From Dyadobacter fermentans (GTDB lineage: Bacteria; Bacteroidota; Bacteroidia; Cytophagales; Spirosomataceae): a DNA stretch of 64,000 nucleotides. Below, piece after piece: positions 25,624 to 33,609 of this stretch. The stretch covers positions 1-64,000 of the forward strand of contig NZ_JAHXBN010000012.1 in the NCBI RefSeq assembly GCF_019924045.1, given 5' to 3'. The notes beneath the pieces were generated by a model, which did not search any database, was not told the origin of the DNA, and was given only the letters and a program-made list of their open reading frames with translations. Every line of letters begins with the position of its first letter. Positions within the stretch are counted from its first letter, which is position 1. The position numbers and the translations under genes are program-made.

Positions 25624-25962
25624 TTATGGTTTCTTAATAACAGTCTTTTTGCGCTTTACCGTGTAGGAGGTGGCGGTGTCCGCCTGGGGCCGGCCGGTGC
25701 TGCTGCGATTGCCATCAATGCTGCCGGATGAGTTGATGGTGCCGTTATCATTCAGTATCGGGCCCGTTTCCGCGTTGGCTGAATCTTTCAGAATAGCATT
25801 CAAATCGGACGAATCGGCAGTCTTTACGTGGTGCCTTTTCGTTTTGCGGTGATATTTCTGCTCATGTCTTGAAGATCGTGTCGACGCGTCGTCGGATTGT
25901 GCGAAAGCCCAGGCAGGAACAGTCAGCATAAGGGTCAGTAATAGCGTTTTAGGTAGTTTCAT
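25624..25962 (-). CDS. Small secreted basic protein of unknown function
   Basis: The start at 25962 is chosen because MKLPKTLLLTLMLTVPAWAFAQ is a complete signal peptide; the longer frame would bury it. The 90-residue mature part is hydrophilic and apparently disordered: a basic His/Lys/Arg segment (RHEQKYHRKTKRHHVK), an acidic/Asn/Ser middle with NDNGTINSSGSIDGN, and a basic tail ending in KRKKTVIKKP. The composition suggests envelope or metal binding, but no family is recognised. It is downstream of, and in the same orientation as, the AraC gene's neighbour; stops of this gene and the SnoaL-like gene are 6 bp apart. Confidence 0.6.
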   Translation of the reverse strand: MKLPKTLLLTLMLTVPAWAFAQSDDASTRSSRHEQKYHRKTKRHHVKTADSSDLNAILKDSANAETGPILNDNGTINSSGSIDGNRSSTGRPQADTATSYTVKRKKTVIKKP

Positions 25963-26031
25963 GGGAAGCGTGTCGTTTGTTTGATGATTTGACTTCTTCT
26001 TCAAATACTGTTCCAGAACCATATCAAATTT

Positions 26032-26895
26032 TTACAGCCCTGCTACCCGGTGCTTGCGGCGGAATTCGCCCAGGCTCATTCCCTTACTCTTTTTGAAGAA
26101 CCGGTTAAGGTGGCTTTCGTCGGTGAATGAAAGTTCGGACGCGATTTCGTTCATACGCATGTCGCTATGGAGCAATCTGGTTTCGACAAGCTTTACCCTC
26201 GAGTTGACGATGTATTCCTGCATCGTTTCATTGGTGTGTTTCTTAAAATACCTTCCCAGGTAGGATTCCGATATCCCAAAGTGGCTGCTGATGCGGGCGG
26301 CTTTGATCTTTTCAGGGTGATAAATGTTGGCCTGGATGTATTGCAGGATGTCAATAGCCTTTTCCTCGCTGCATTCGGTGATTTTTTCGGGCAGGTACAT
26401 AGCAATGTTGCGGGCCACGAGGATGATCATCGTATTGATGTATTGCCTGATAAGCTCCTGGTTGTACATGTCGCGGTTGACGTACTCGCGGATTATCGCT
26501 TCCACCAGCGGTTTGACAATGCTCTTGTCTGTCTGGTTTTTGAAAATGCATCCGGGTTGGTGACTGGCATTCTGTAAGATAAATTCCAGCCTTTGCAGCA
26601 GGTCCTCCCTTTGTGACGCGCTTACAAGCGATGTGTTCCGTTTGATATACACATCATTGAAACGGATAAAAACAAACTTGGTGGTTGTTTTGATGTCGAA
26701 GGAGTGGGTGTCTTCGGGTGTGAGCAGAAACATATGGCCGGCATTGTACCGGAATGTATGCTGGTTGATCTCTTGCACGCCAGTACCTTCCAGAATGTAG
26801 ATCAACTCAAAAAAGTTATGCTGGTGCGTCGGTTTGGGGCATTCGTTGAGCTCTTTGTAGATAATTTCGAAGGGCTCGTGAAGATTTTCTTTCAT
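26032..26895 (-). CDS. AraC family transcriptional regulator
   Basis: 287 residues. The N-terminal cupin (about 15-100) includes HQHNFFELIYILEGTG and RYNAGHMFLLTPEDTHSF, a sugar or small-ligand pocket. The C-terminal AraC-type double HTH (about 185-285) includes ISSHFGISESYLGRYFKKHT and the signature LSFTDESHLNRFFKKSKGMSLGEFR. Divergent from the medium-chain reductase gene with 100 bp between them. That gap contains a 13-bp inverted repeat that is a natural binding site for this protein, so it probably controls the reductase and itself. Confidence 0.9.
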   Translation of the reverse strand: MKENLHEPFEIIYKELNECPKPTHQHNFFELIYILEGTGVQEINQHTFRYNAGHMFLLTPEDTHSFDIKTTTKFVFIRFNDVYIKRNTSLVSASQREDLLQRLEFILQNASHQPGCIFKNQTDKSIVKPLVEAIIREYVNRDMYNQELIRQYINTMIILVARNIAMYLPEKITECSEEKAIDILQYIQANIYHPEKIKAARISSHFGISESYLGRYFKKHTNETMQEYIVNSRVKLVETRLLHSDMRMNEIASELSFTDESHLNRFFKKSKGMSLGEFRRKHRVAGL

Positions 26896-26907
26896 GACTG
26901 TGAGAAG

Positions 26908-26959
26908 TGTACCGGATTTTGGAAGAATTGTACTGTAAAACTACCTAAAATTCGGTACA
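26908..26959. promoter_or_regulatory. Inverted-repeat operator candidate in the AraC/reductase divergent region
   Basis: TGTACCGGATTTT (26908-26920) and AAAATTCGGTACA (26947-26959) are inverted copies matching at 12 of 13 positions. The spacer is 26 bp, so the arm centres are about four helical turns apart. It occupies the middle of the 100-bp divergent promoter region. Confidence 0.65.
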
Positions 26960-26995
26960 AATTTGCATTGTCAAACACAAAATCAATTGTAGTTC

Positions 26996-27997
26996 ATGAA
27001 AGCAACATTTTTGACCGATACAAATGCTCCACTCATTATCAAAGAAGTGGAAACGCCTGTGCCTGGCCCGGATCAGGTGCTTGTTAAACTGGCCTATTCT
27101 TCGCTGAACCACCGCGATGTGTGGATTCAGAAAGGGCAATATGCCGGGCCGAAAGCAGGACTTATCCTGGGTTCCGACGGCCTGGGCACGGTGGTCGAAA
27201 CCGGCGCTAATGCAGACCCGGCCTGGATCGGGAAGGCGGTGATTATCAATCCTAGCCACGATTGGGGGGACAATCCGGCGGCATTTGGCGATCAGTTCAA
27301 AATTCTGGGCAATCCCGAGCCCGGCACCTTTGCAGAATACATTGCAGTGGACGCGCGGTATATTCACGAGAAACCGGGGCACCTTACCGACGTGGAAGCG
27401 GCAGCGCTGCCACTCGCAGGGATTACTACCTATCGTGCCTTGTTTACGCGGGCCTCGTTGCAACCCGGCGAGCAGATATTGATCACCGGCATCGGCGCGG
27501 GTACGGCTTTGCTGGCCTTGCAATACGCGATCGCAGCGGGTGCGAAAGTGTATGTTACTTCCGGCTCCCAAGACAAGATCGAGAGAGCCAAAACGCTTGG
27601 TGCGATCGACGGCTTTAACTACAAGGAAGAAAACTGGTTCCAGAAAGCGAAAGAGGCAACAGGCGGGTTCGACGTCGTGCTGGACAGTGCCTCGGGTAAG
27701 GGATTTGGGAATCTTATCGAGACGGTGAAGCCCGGCGGCAGGATCGTGTTTTTTGGCGGAACCGACGGTCCGATCGGTAACATTATCCCGAGCAAGGTGT
27801 ATTGGAGAAACCTGTCGATCCTCGGTACGACAATGGGAACATTGCAGGAGTTTCGGGATATGCTCGAATTTACTGACAGGCATCAGGTTAAGCCCATTGT
27901 AGACAAAGTCTATCCCTCATTAGCGGACGCGCAGCAAGCCTTCGATTATATGCACGAAGGCAAGCAGTTTGGTAAAATTGTGCTGAAAAATCAGTAA
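26996..27997 (+). CDS. Zinc-type/quinone oxidoreductase-like medium-chain reductase
   Basis: 333 residues of the medium-chain dehydrogenase/reductase superfamily. The N-terminal GroES-like domain has SSLNHRDVWIQKGQY and VIINPSHDWGDNPA; the NADPH-binding Rossmann part has GIGAGTALLALQYAIAAGAKV and the C-terminal KVYPSLADAQQAFDYMHEGK-type block. The catalytic zinc cysteine is replaced (NHRDV), so it is likely a zinc-free quinone oxidoreductase or enoyl reductase using NADPH. Cytoplasmic. It is divergent from the AraC regulator, which probably controls it. The substrate is unknown. The purine-rich array begins at its stop. Confidence 0.88.
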   Translation: MKATFLTDTNAPLIIKEVETPVPGPDQVLVKLAYSSLNHRDVWIQKGQYAGPKAGLILGSDGLGTVVETGANADPAWIGKAVIINPSHDWGDNPAAFGDQFKILGNPEPGTFAEYIAVDARYIHEKPGHLTDVEAAALPLAGITTYRALFTRASLQPGEQILITGIGAGTALLALQYAIAAGAKVYVTSGSQDKIERAKTLGAIDGFNYKEENWFQKAKEATGGFDVVLDSASGKGFGNLIETVKPGGRIVFFGGTDGPIGNIIPSKVYWRNLSILGTTMGTLQEFRDMLEFTDRHQVKPIVDKVYPSLADAQQAFDYMHEGKQFGKIVLKNQ

Positions 27998-28133
27998 GGA
28001 GGAAGGGAGGAAAGGGAGGATGGAGGATGGAGGATGGAGGAGGATTTAGTCATTTAGTCATTGATTGTTTTTTCTTCCTTTCCTCCATCCTCCCTTTCTT
28101 CCCTTTCCTCCCCTTCCTCCCCTTTTTCCACTT
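27998..28133. repeat. Purine arm and inverted pyrimidine arm filling a convergent intergenic gap
   Basis: The + strand is G/A only from 27998 to about 28043 (GGAGGA and GGATGGAGGATGGAGGATGG words). It has a short A/T-rich centre with TTTAGTCA twice, then is C/T only at 28075-28133. The arms can pair imperfectly as a large hairpin. The element fills the whole space between the stops of the reductase and the 28135 gene. The same class occurs at 47-258. Confidence 0.85.
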
Positions 28134-28134
28134 T

Positions 28135-29268
28135 TTACTCGACCGTAATTCCGGCCATATCTTCGAGGCGTGCTATTAATGCCCAGCCGTAAAAATCGTT
28201 GGCCAATGCTATCATCAGCTCGTTTTTGCCTGCTTTGAAGGGGATGATAAATGAGGTATTTTCAATGGAGCACCTACCGGCGGGCTCTTTCATAATGGGC
28301 GCCGCAAAAGTGTTTTTGTCTACATACAGATAGCGGCCATTCAGAAACACCCACACATCGTCGCTGAAACCCATTGCCATCTTCTTCTTCTGGTCGGTCT
28401 TGGAAGTGATATTGACCTTCATCCACACTAACCGGCGCTCCTTGCTCATCCCGAATTTACGCGTGAGGTTGATCATACCCCTTCTTTCCGCCCAGATCGG
28501 CTCCCACATCGTTTCGGCCTTGGGAGCATGGTCGAGACTGAAATCTACGTTTTTGGGAAGTACAGCCGGCTCACTGACCAGCCATTTGCGCAAGTACCGC
28601 GGGTCGTGCGCAACCGGGTCTGCGCCTTCGTAAGCGGGAAGCCCCTCTGTTTGCCCGGGCTTGATCACCAGATTTGAAACAATCCCTTCACCTTCGAATG
28701 CGAGGGTGCCCTCAGTGACATTACCTTCCATTCTAGGCACTTCCATTGTAGGGCGCTGCATATCGTTCACAAACACCCGCAGTTGGTACCCCGAGGTGAT
28801 CAGCTTCACGTGGTTCCAGGTTTTATTCTGAAAATTGGCTTTTCCCTGATATTGGGGCAGCAGGTCCCATAGGTTGACCCCGTCGATGGCAGGTGAATAT
28901 TGCACGGCTTCGATGGCCGTCGAATCACCCGCCAGTTGCGTACGGAAGTAGAATAGCTCTGTTTCCTTGCTATCCTTGTACCTGAAATAGAAGGAAGAGA
29001 ACCGCTGGTCGGTAGGAATGTAGTCGAACTCGATGGTGCCGTTGGAAAACGTCATGTTTTTCAAAACAACCTGCCCCGGTTTGGGAAGTACCTTCAATGC
29101 CGGTCGGCCATCGTAGGTTAAAAACTCGGCATTGGCGCCAGGCGCGTCCCAATTTTCGGTGGTAAGGGCTACCCAGGTGCTGGGCTCTTTTTCGGTGGTT
29201 TTAGCTTTCTTCTGGCCAAATGCAGTGAAGGCAATGCCGCAGAGAGCAACTAGAATTAATTTTTTCAT
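28135..29268 (-). CDS. Secreted beta-sandwich (LamG-like) protein of unknown function
   Basis: 377 residues with signal peptide MKKLILVALCGIAFTAFGQ. The first domain (about 30-210) looks like a concanavalin/LamG-type sandwich: FSNGTIEFDYIPTDQRFSSF, WNHVKLITSGYQLRVFVND and GTLAFEGEGIVSNLVIKPG are the strand patterns seen in 3-keto-disaccharide hydrolase-like and LamG domains. The second domain (about 235-375), with DDVWVFLNGRYLYVDKN and KAGKNELMIALANDFYGWA, resembles a jelly-roll binding module. No catalytic residues can be named. It is the second gene of an operon 30 bp after the beta-helix gene, which suggests joint action on a polysaccharide. Confidence 0.7.
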   Translation of the reverse strand: MKKLILVALCGIAFTAFGQKKAKTTEKEPSTWVALTTENWDAPGANAEFLTYDGRPALKVLPKPGQVVLKNMTFSNGTIEFDYIPTDQRFSSFYFRYKDSKETELFYFRTQLAGDSTAIEAVQYSPAIDGVNLWDLLPQYQGKANFQNKTWNHVKLITSGYQLRVFVNDMQRPTMEVPRMEGNVTEGTLAFEGEGIVSNLVIKPGQTEGLPAYEGADPVAHDPRYLRKWLVSEPAVLPKNVDFSLDHAPKAETMWEPIWAERRGMINLTRKFGMSKERRLVWMKVNITSKTDQKKKMAMGFSDDVWVFLNGRYLYVDKNTFAAPIMKEPAGRCSIENTSFIIPFKAGKNELMIALANDFYGWALIARLEDMAGITVE

Positions 29269-29297
29269 GGCTAATAATGCAAACGTGTTAAATGAGC

Positions 29298-30314
29298 CTA
29301 CTTTTTGAAAATGCCGGCGTTGAGCTCTTTTCCGGCCGAATTGGGTAGGGGATGAAGATAATCGTGTGGCAAACCCTTGGTCGCGACTTCGCTGAGCAGC
29401 AGCTTGCCCGTGCGTGAGACATGCTCTTCGGAATGCGCGTTACTGTCGGCCGGCAATGCGGCATTTGAACCATAATACCCCATTTCATGCTGCATTCCGG
29501 AAAAAAGGCAGTTTTTGAAGCGGTATTTCGGGTAGGTTTTTTCCGCTCGAAGCCAGAGATATTCCGAGTCGGCGACAATGTTGTTTTCGAATACAAATGG
29601 CTCATGGAAAGTGCCAAACCAGACGGCCGACTCATAAGCGCCGACTATGATCGAGTTTTTGAGAGAAAAGTCCCTGATGGCCATAAAAAGGAGCAGTGCA
29701 TTCTTGGTACCATAAAAAATACAATGGTCGACGTGAATGCCTGCGCCGTGCGCCCAAATGCTCCCTTGAATGGGCGCTGAATTGCGCTCCCCGATGAAAT
29801 AGCATTGCGAAATGTCCAGTCCGGTCAATGTCGAATCCTTGCGGTTCACGGGATAATAGTACTGCACTTCCGGGTTGCCGTTGCCGATAAATTTTATTCC
29901 ACGGATACGCACATGATCGGCTGCTACCAGTAACCCAACGGCGTGCTGGAACTGCGTTTTATTGTTATTCGCCGATATCGATTGGATAACCGGCATTTGT
30001 GCGGGCTTCCAATCCGCGTCATCCGGCATGGAAGCTGCTTCAATTGTGAGCCACTCCTCTTCGGTATTGCGCTTGTCGATCACCACCTGGTCGCGCAGTA
30101 AGTAAAGCCCCGGCGCAAGCTTGATAGTAACACTTTCGCCCGGTTTGAATGCCTTGGCCAGTTCGATGGCCCGCTGCAACGTCGCCACTGGTGTTGCGAC
30201 TTTACCATCAGCTGCATCGTTGCCTGTCGCTGCATTGACATAAACCGTTTGTGCTTGCAGCGGGCGAACAGCGAGCAATAATATAATGGACAATAAATAG
30301 CTTAATTTGTGCAT
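29298..30314 (-). CDS. Secreted right-handed parallel beta-helix protein
   Basis: The start at 30314 (MHKLSYLLSIILLLAVRPLQAQ) gives a proper signal peptide; the longer frame adds 11 residues. The mature 317 residues begin with TVYVNAATGNDAADGKVATPVATLQRAIELA, the DUF1565-like N-cap of pectin-lyase-fold proteins, followed by beta-helix rungs such as VRIRGIKFIGNGN, LTGLDISQCYFIG, IHVDHCIFYGTKNAL and FVFENNIVADSEYLW. Such proteins bind or cleave polysaccharides. First gene of a two-gene operon; divergent from the putative membrane-anchored regulator, which likely controls it. Confidence 0.82.
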   Translation of the reverse strand: MHKLSYLLSIILLLAVRPLQAQTVYVNAATGNDAADGKVATPVATLQRAIELAKAFKPGESVTIKLAPGLYLLRDQVVIDKRNTEEEWLTIEAASMPDDADWKPAQMPVIQSISANNNKTQFQHAVGLLVAADHVRIRGIKFIGNGNPEVQYYYPVNRKDSTLTGLDISQCYFIGERNSAPIQGSIWAHGAGIHVDHCIFYGTKNALLLFMAIRDFSLKNSIIVGAYESAVWFGTFHEPFVFENNIVADSEYLWLRAEKTYPKYRFKNCLFSGMQHEMGYYGSNAALPADSNAHSEEHVSRTGKLLLSEVATKGLPHDYLHPLPNSAGKELNAGIFKK

Positions 30315-30375
30315 CTTTTCAATATTTGTTGGTCGTTTAGCGTACACGGCCGGCCGGCTGATTGCTTTGTTACTT

Positions 30376-30438
30376 CAAACATAATGAGGATGCATTGAAC
30401 GCCGTTTTCAAGTTCTGTTCAAGTTTTGTCAAGTTTTA
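30376..30438 (-). promoter_or_regulatory. Promoter of the beta-helix operon with upstream direct repeats
   Basis: On the minus strand TATGTTTG (30383-30376) fully matches TAnnTTTG, but no TTG lies at the usual distance. Just upstream, three direct repeats TCAAGTTCTGT, TCAAGTTTTG and TCAAGTTTTA (+ strand, 30408-30438) are spaced 11 and 10 bp. A weak -33 with adjacent direct repeats fits an activator-dependent promoter (inference). Confidence 0.5.
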
Positions 30439-30453
30439 TCACGCTCATCCACA

Positions 30454-31719
30454 ATGGTTTCTGAAATAAATGAATTGCAGCGATGCAAGGCGGTCATTGA
30501 AGATAAGCTGGGCTGGGGTCCGGCCGACGGCTGGCAGACGGTCGATTTCGAGAACCTGGGCGAGCTGATCCTGAATGAAACCGGGGTGTCGCTCAGCACG
30601 AGCACGCTCCGGCGCATATGGGGCAGGACGGAGTATAATCACCTGCCAAGCGGAACGACACTGAACACTCTGGCGCGTTTCGCAGGCGCGGGCGACTGGC
30701 GTGCGTTTATAAAGCAAAATAGGACTATTATCCCAGAGCCAGGCGAGGAGATTCTACTGAGGGCGGCACCTCAAAAAACGGGGAGATGGAAGAAGCTGGC
30801 GTGGATCGCCTCTGCGGTGGTGGTAATTGTTTTGGCCGGTACGTTTGCATTCGATAAAGGAGAGCCGCAGTTGAAAAAGAATGCCTACACTTTCGAAAGC
30901 CGTTCGGTAACACGCGGTATTCCTAATTCTGTCATATTCACTTATGACGCTTCTGCGTCACCGACCGATTCTGTGTTTATCCAGCAATCCTGGGACGATA
31001 CCCGGCGGGGACTTGTCGATAAAAATCTTCACAAGCATACCTCCGTGTATTACGAACCCGGCAGTTATAAAGCCAAGTTGGTGATCGGCGATCAGATCGT
31101 GCAGGAGCATAAGCTGCTCGTAGGAACCAACGGTTGGTCCGCATTGATCGACCGACCCAAAATGCCGGTTTATTTGAAAAACGAAGAGTTTCTCCGTGCA
31201 GACCGCATCGGAGCAGGCACTCATACCATTGAGCAGAAAAATATCGCTTTGCAACCAGAGCCGCCTTTAATCAAGTATTTCAATGTCGGTAATTTCGAGC
31301 CGGTGGCGCTGAGTGATTTTTCTTTTTCGACCGAAATCAAAAATGAATACAGTGAAGGCGCGGCAGCCTGCCAGCTGAGCTATATTTCTTTGCTTACCGA
31401 TGATGCGCCGATTGTGATACCATTGTCGGCAAAAGGGTGTGTTTCGGACCTCTATCTGATGAGTTTGGATGACTACGTGTCCGGCAAAAAAGCGGATCTC
31501 TCCGCTCTGGGAGTCGACTTTTCGGATTGGGTGCGTGTATCGTGCGAGGCTTCCGGCGGGAAGGTCCGCTATGCTATCAATAACAGGCAGGCTTTCGAAT
31601 TTCCTATTCCGAATCGCCCCATCAGGATACTCGGTTTGGCATTTGGCTTCCGCGGCACTGGCTCGGTCCGGAACGTCAGCCTGCGGTCGGGTGGTAAACC
31701 GGTTTTCGAAGCACTCTAA
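30454..31719 (+). CDS. Membrane-anchored protein with N-terminal HTH-like and external PKD-like domain
   Basis: 421 residues. Residues about 8-95 are cytoplasmic and look like a helical DNA-binding module conserved in Cytophagales: CKAVIEDKLGWGPADGWQ, LGELILNETGVSLSTSTLRR and TTLNTLARFAGAGDWRAF. One TM helix follows (about 110-128, AWIASAVVVIVLAGTFAF), then a periplasmic PKD-like sandwich (about 135-235, SVIFTYDASASPTDSVFIQQ) and a second beta-rich domain to the end. The layout is that of ToxR-type one-component regulators: external sensing, TM, internal HTH. It is divergent from the beta-helix/LamG-like operon with direct repeats in between. DNA binding is inferred from sequence pattern only. 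Confidence 0.65.
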   Translation: MVSEINELQRCKAVIEDKLGWGPADGWQTVDFENLGELILNETGVSLSTSTLRRIWGRTEYNHLPSGTTLNTLARFAGAGDWRAFIKQNRTIIPEPGEEILLRAAPQKTGRWKKLAWIASAVVVIVLAGTFAFDKGEPQLKKNAYTFESRSVTRGIPNSVIFTYDASASPTDSVFIQQSWDDTRRGLVDKNLHKHTSVYYEPGSYKAKLVIGDQIVQEHKLLVGTNGWSALIDRPKMPVYLKNEEFLRADRIGAGTHTIEQKNIALQPEPPLIKYFNVGNFEPVALSDFSFSTEIKNEYSEGAAACQLSYISLLTDDAPIVIPLSAKGCVSDLYLMSLDDYVSGKKADLSALGVDFSDWVRVSCEASGGKVRYAINNRQAFEFPIPNRPIRILGLAFGFRGTGSVRNVSLRSGGKPVFEAL

Positions 31720-31754
31720 AAATCAAAGCCCCGGCACGAGCCAGGGCCTGATTT
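31720..31754. terminator. Bidirectional terminator between convergent genes
   Basis: AAATCAAAGCCCCGGC pairs with GCCAGGGCCTGATTT (one mismatch, one bulge) around ACGA. The ends are A-rich and T-rich. It spans the gap between two convergent stops. Confidence 0.7.
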
Positions 31755-32844
31755 AATTATGCATCAACTTGAATATCTTGACAGCTCCGTCGGCCTGTTC
31801 GAAATGGATGTAATACATCCCGATTGGGAGTTGTTTCATGCTAATTGTAAAAACAGGCGCTGTGACAGGCTGTGAGAGCCTTATAATTCCTGAATGGCTG
31901 ATTACCCTCACATTGTTCACCTTGCGGTTACGGATTACAACGCGCAGCAGATCGTCGACCGGGTTAGGGTAAACTTCCGCCCACGAAAACTCAGGAAAGC
32001 TCACCGAACGGATACCGCTGAATGCAAAGCTGCCGTCGGTGTCGACCAATTTTAACCGGTAGTAATTCAATCCCGGTTCGGGGATACTGTCGGTGAAAGC
32101 GTAGTTACGGGTGGTATTGCTCTCAAATGCTGCATCCGCCACGCCGATCGAGCGCCAGTCCCGAGCGTCGGTACTGCGTTGTATATCGAAATGGGCGCTG
32201 TTAAGCTCTTCGGTAGTTCGCCATTCGAGCAATGCTGTGGCCTCTTTTTTCTCCACACCAAAATACGCCAAGGTAACAGGCAATGGGTCGGAAACGATAT
32301 CGACCTTGACTTGCGCAATGTTTGAGAGCTGCCCGGCCTGATCACTTACAGAATAGCCGATTACTACGCGGCCTTTGAAATCACGATCAGGGGTATACGT
32401 TATCAATCCGTTCGCGCTTGCAACCGTGCCCGAGGCTGGGTTCTGCACGACCGCGAGCGAGGCCGGGTTGAATGCCGCGCATTCCGAAAGGTCGTTTTTC
32501 AGCACATCGATCACCAGCGGCGTATTTACTTTTCCCATCGCAATGTCATCGACTGCCGAGGGTTTGTGATGTTTGACCACGATATAAACCGACTCCCCGG
32601 ATTCGCAGCCATCTGCATTGACCCCCACTGCCTTATAGGTGCCTTCATTTTTTACGAGCAACTCGGCCGCAGATGTTCCTGTGATTACCTGATTATCCAG
32701 AAACCATTCATAACGCAACGCGCCGGTAGATTCGGCCCTTATCCGCAATGTGGCATCCTTGCACATGAATACCTCCCTGACCTGGCTTTGCGCGGAGGCC
32801 CAGCCGGACACGAGAAGCATCCATATGAAAACGTAATAGCGCAT
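31753..32844 (-). CDS. Secreted Ig-like/cadherin-like protein with T9SS sorting domain
   Basis: The start at 32844 (MRYYVFIWMLLVSGWASAQ) is a clean signal peptide; the longer frame adds 33 residues. In order: an Ig-like domain with a Cys pair (FMCKDATLRIRAESTG, NADGCESG), a cadherin-like/bacterial Ig unit (SAVDDIAMGKVNTPLVIDVL, ITYTPDRDFKG), the fibronectin-like module LPVTLAYFGVEKKEATALLE common before T9SS tails, and a C-terminal sorting domain with EVYPNPVDDLLRV and LPIGMYYIHFEQ. Last gene of the three-gene operon. Probably displayed on the surface; likely adhesin-like. The same C-terminal module pair occurs in the 44414 gene. Confidence 0.82.
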   Translation of the reverse strand: MRYYVFIWMLLVSGWASAQSQVREVFMCKDATLRIRAESTGALRYEWFLDNQVITGTSAAELLVKNEGTYKAVGVNADGCESGESVYIVVKHHKPSAVDDIAMGKVNTPLVIDVLKNDLSECAAFNPASLAVVQNPASGTVASANGLITYTPDRDFKGRVVIGYSVSDQAGQLSNIAQVKVDIVSDPLPVTLAYFGVEKKEATALLEWRTTEELNSAHFDIQRSTDARDWRSIGVADAAFESNTTRNYAFTDSIPEPGLNYYRLKLVDTDGSFAFSGIRSVSFPEFSWAEVYPNPVDDLLRVVIRNRKVNNVRVISHSGIIRLSQPVTAPVFTISMKQLPIGMYYIHFEQADGAVKIFKLMHN

Positions 32845-32878
32845 GACTGCCGCTTTTTGCTTTTTTAGGTCAACCAAA

Positions 32879-33556
32879 CTAGTTAAGTGTAATGGCGGGA
32901 ACGGTCGGCACCGGCAGGTTATGCAGGATTTCTTTCGTTCCACCGGTCACAGAGCCGGTAAGTTTCGACGCCGTGGGAATAAAATCACCAGTGGTGGGAA
33001 GCACATAGCTGACGAGTGCGCTGTATGTGCCGGCGTCGGCGACATTCAGGGTTGAGCCCGTTTGCCCGCTGATCACCGATCCGCCTTTGCTCCAAGCAAA
33101 CGGGGAGATGGTTACGCCGTATGTGTCCAGGCCGGTAGTGGCCGAGACCGTCGCTGATAATGAAGCGGCTACCGATTTATCCGTACAGAAATTCTCCTTG
33201 TCGGCCGTGATGCTTACGGTGAGGGTGGGCAGAACGATAATCGTGTGTTCCACCACGTTGGACAAACAGCCATCGAACACTTCAATAACGCCCAGCGTGA
33301 TTTTGTGAATGCTGGGTGAACCAACGGCATCCGAGAAAGTGTGGGTGAGAACCCCGCCGCTAGCTTGGTCGAGCGTTTCGATAACCTGACCGGCACCGGG
33401 ATCGAGTGTCCACAGGTATTGGTAGAAATTCGAACCGGCCGCAGGCGACAGCGAGAACGATTGCCCGTTCACTACATAGTAAGTGCCGGCTTTGGAAACT
33501 TGCGCCACACAGGAGAAGAATACAACTGCAAGGAGGGTGGTAAACAGTTTTTTCAT
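32879..33556 (-). CDS. Secreted Ig-like protein
   Basis: 225 residues, signal peptide ending near residue 23 (SCVAQVSKA). Two beta-sandwich (PKD/Ig-like) units: about 25-110, with FYQYLWTLDPGAGQVI and KITLGVIEVFDGC, and about 112-200, with VSITADKENFC and FAWSKGGSVISGQTGSTLNV. No sorting domain is present, so it may act periplasmically or be anchored through its neighbours. Middle gene of an operon (35 bp before the T9SS protein, 53 bp after the 33610 gene). Function unknown; probably a structural or adhesive partner. Confidence 0.68.
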   Translation of the reverse strand: MKKLFTTLLAVVFFSCVAQVSKAGTYYVVNGQSFSLSPAAGSNFYQYLWTLDPGAGQVIETLDQASGGVLTHTFSDAVGSPSIHKITLGVIEVFDGCLSNVVEHTIIVLPTLTVSITADKENFCTDKSVAASLSATVSATTGLDTYGVTISPFAWSKGGSVISGQTGSTLNVADAGTYSALVSYVLPTTGDFIPTASKLTGSVTGGTKEILHNLPVPTVPAITLN

Positions 33557-33609
33557 GATCGTAATGATAAAAATGAACAGTTATAAAGGATGGTTTGAAT
33601 TCAGAGTAA

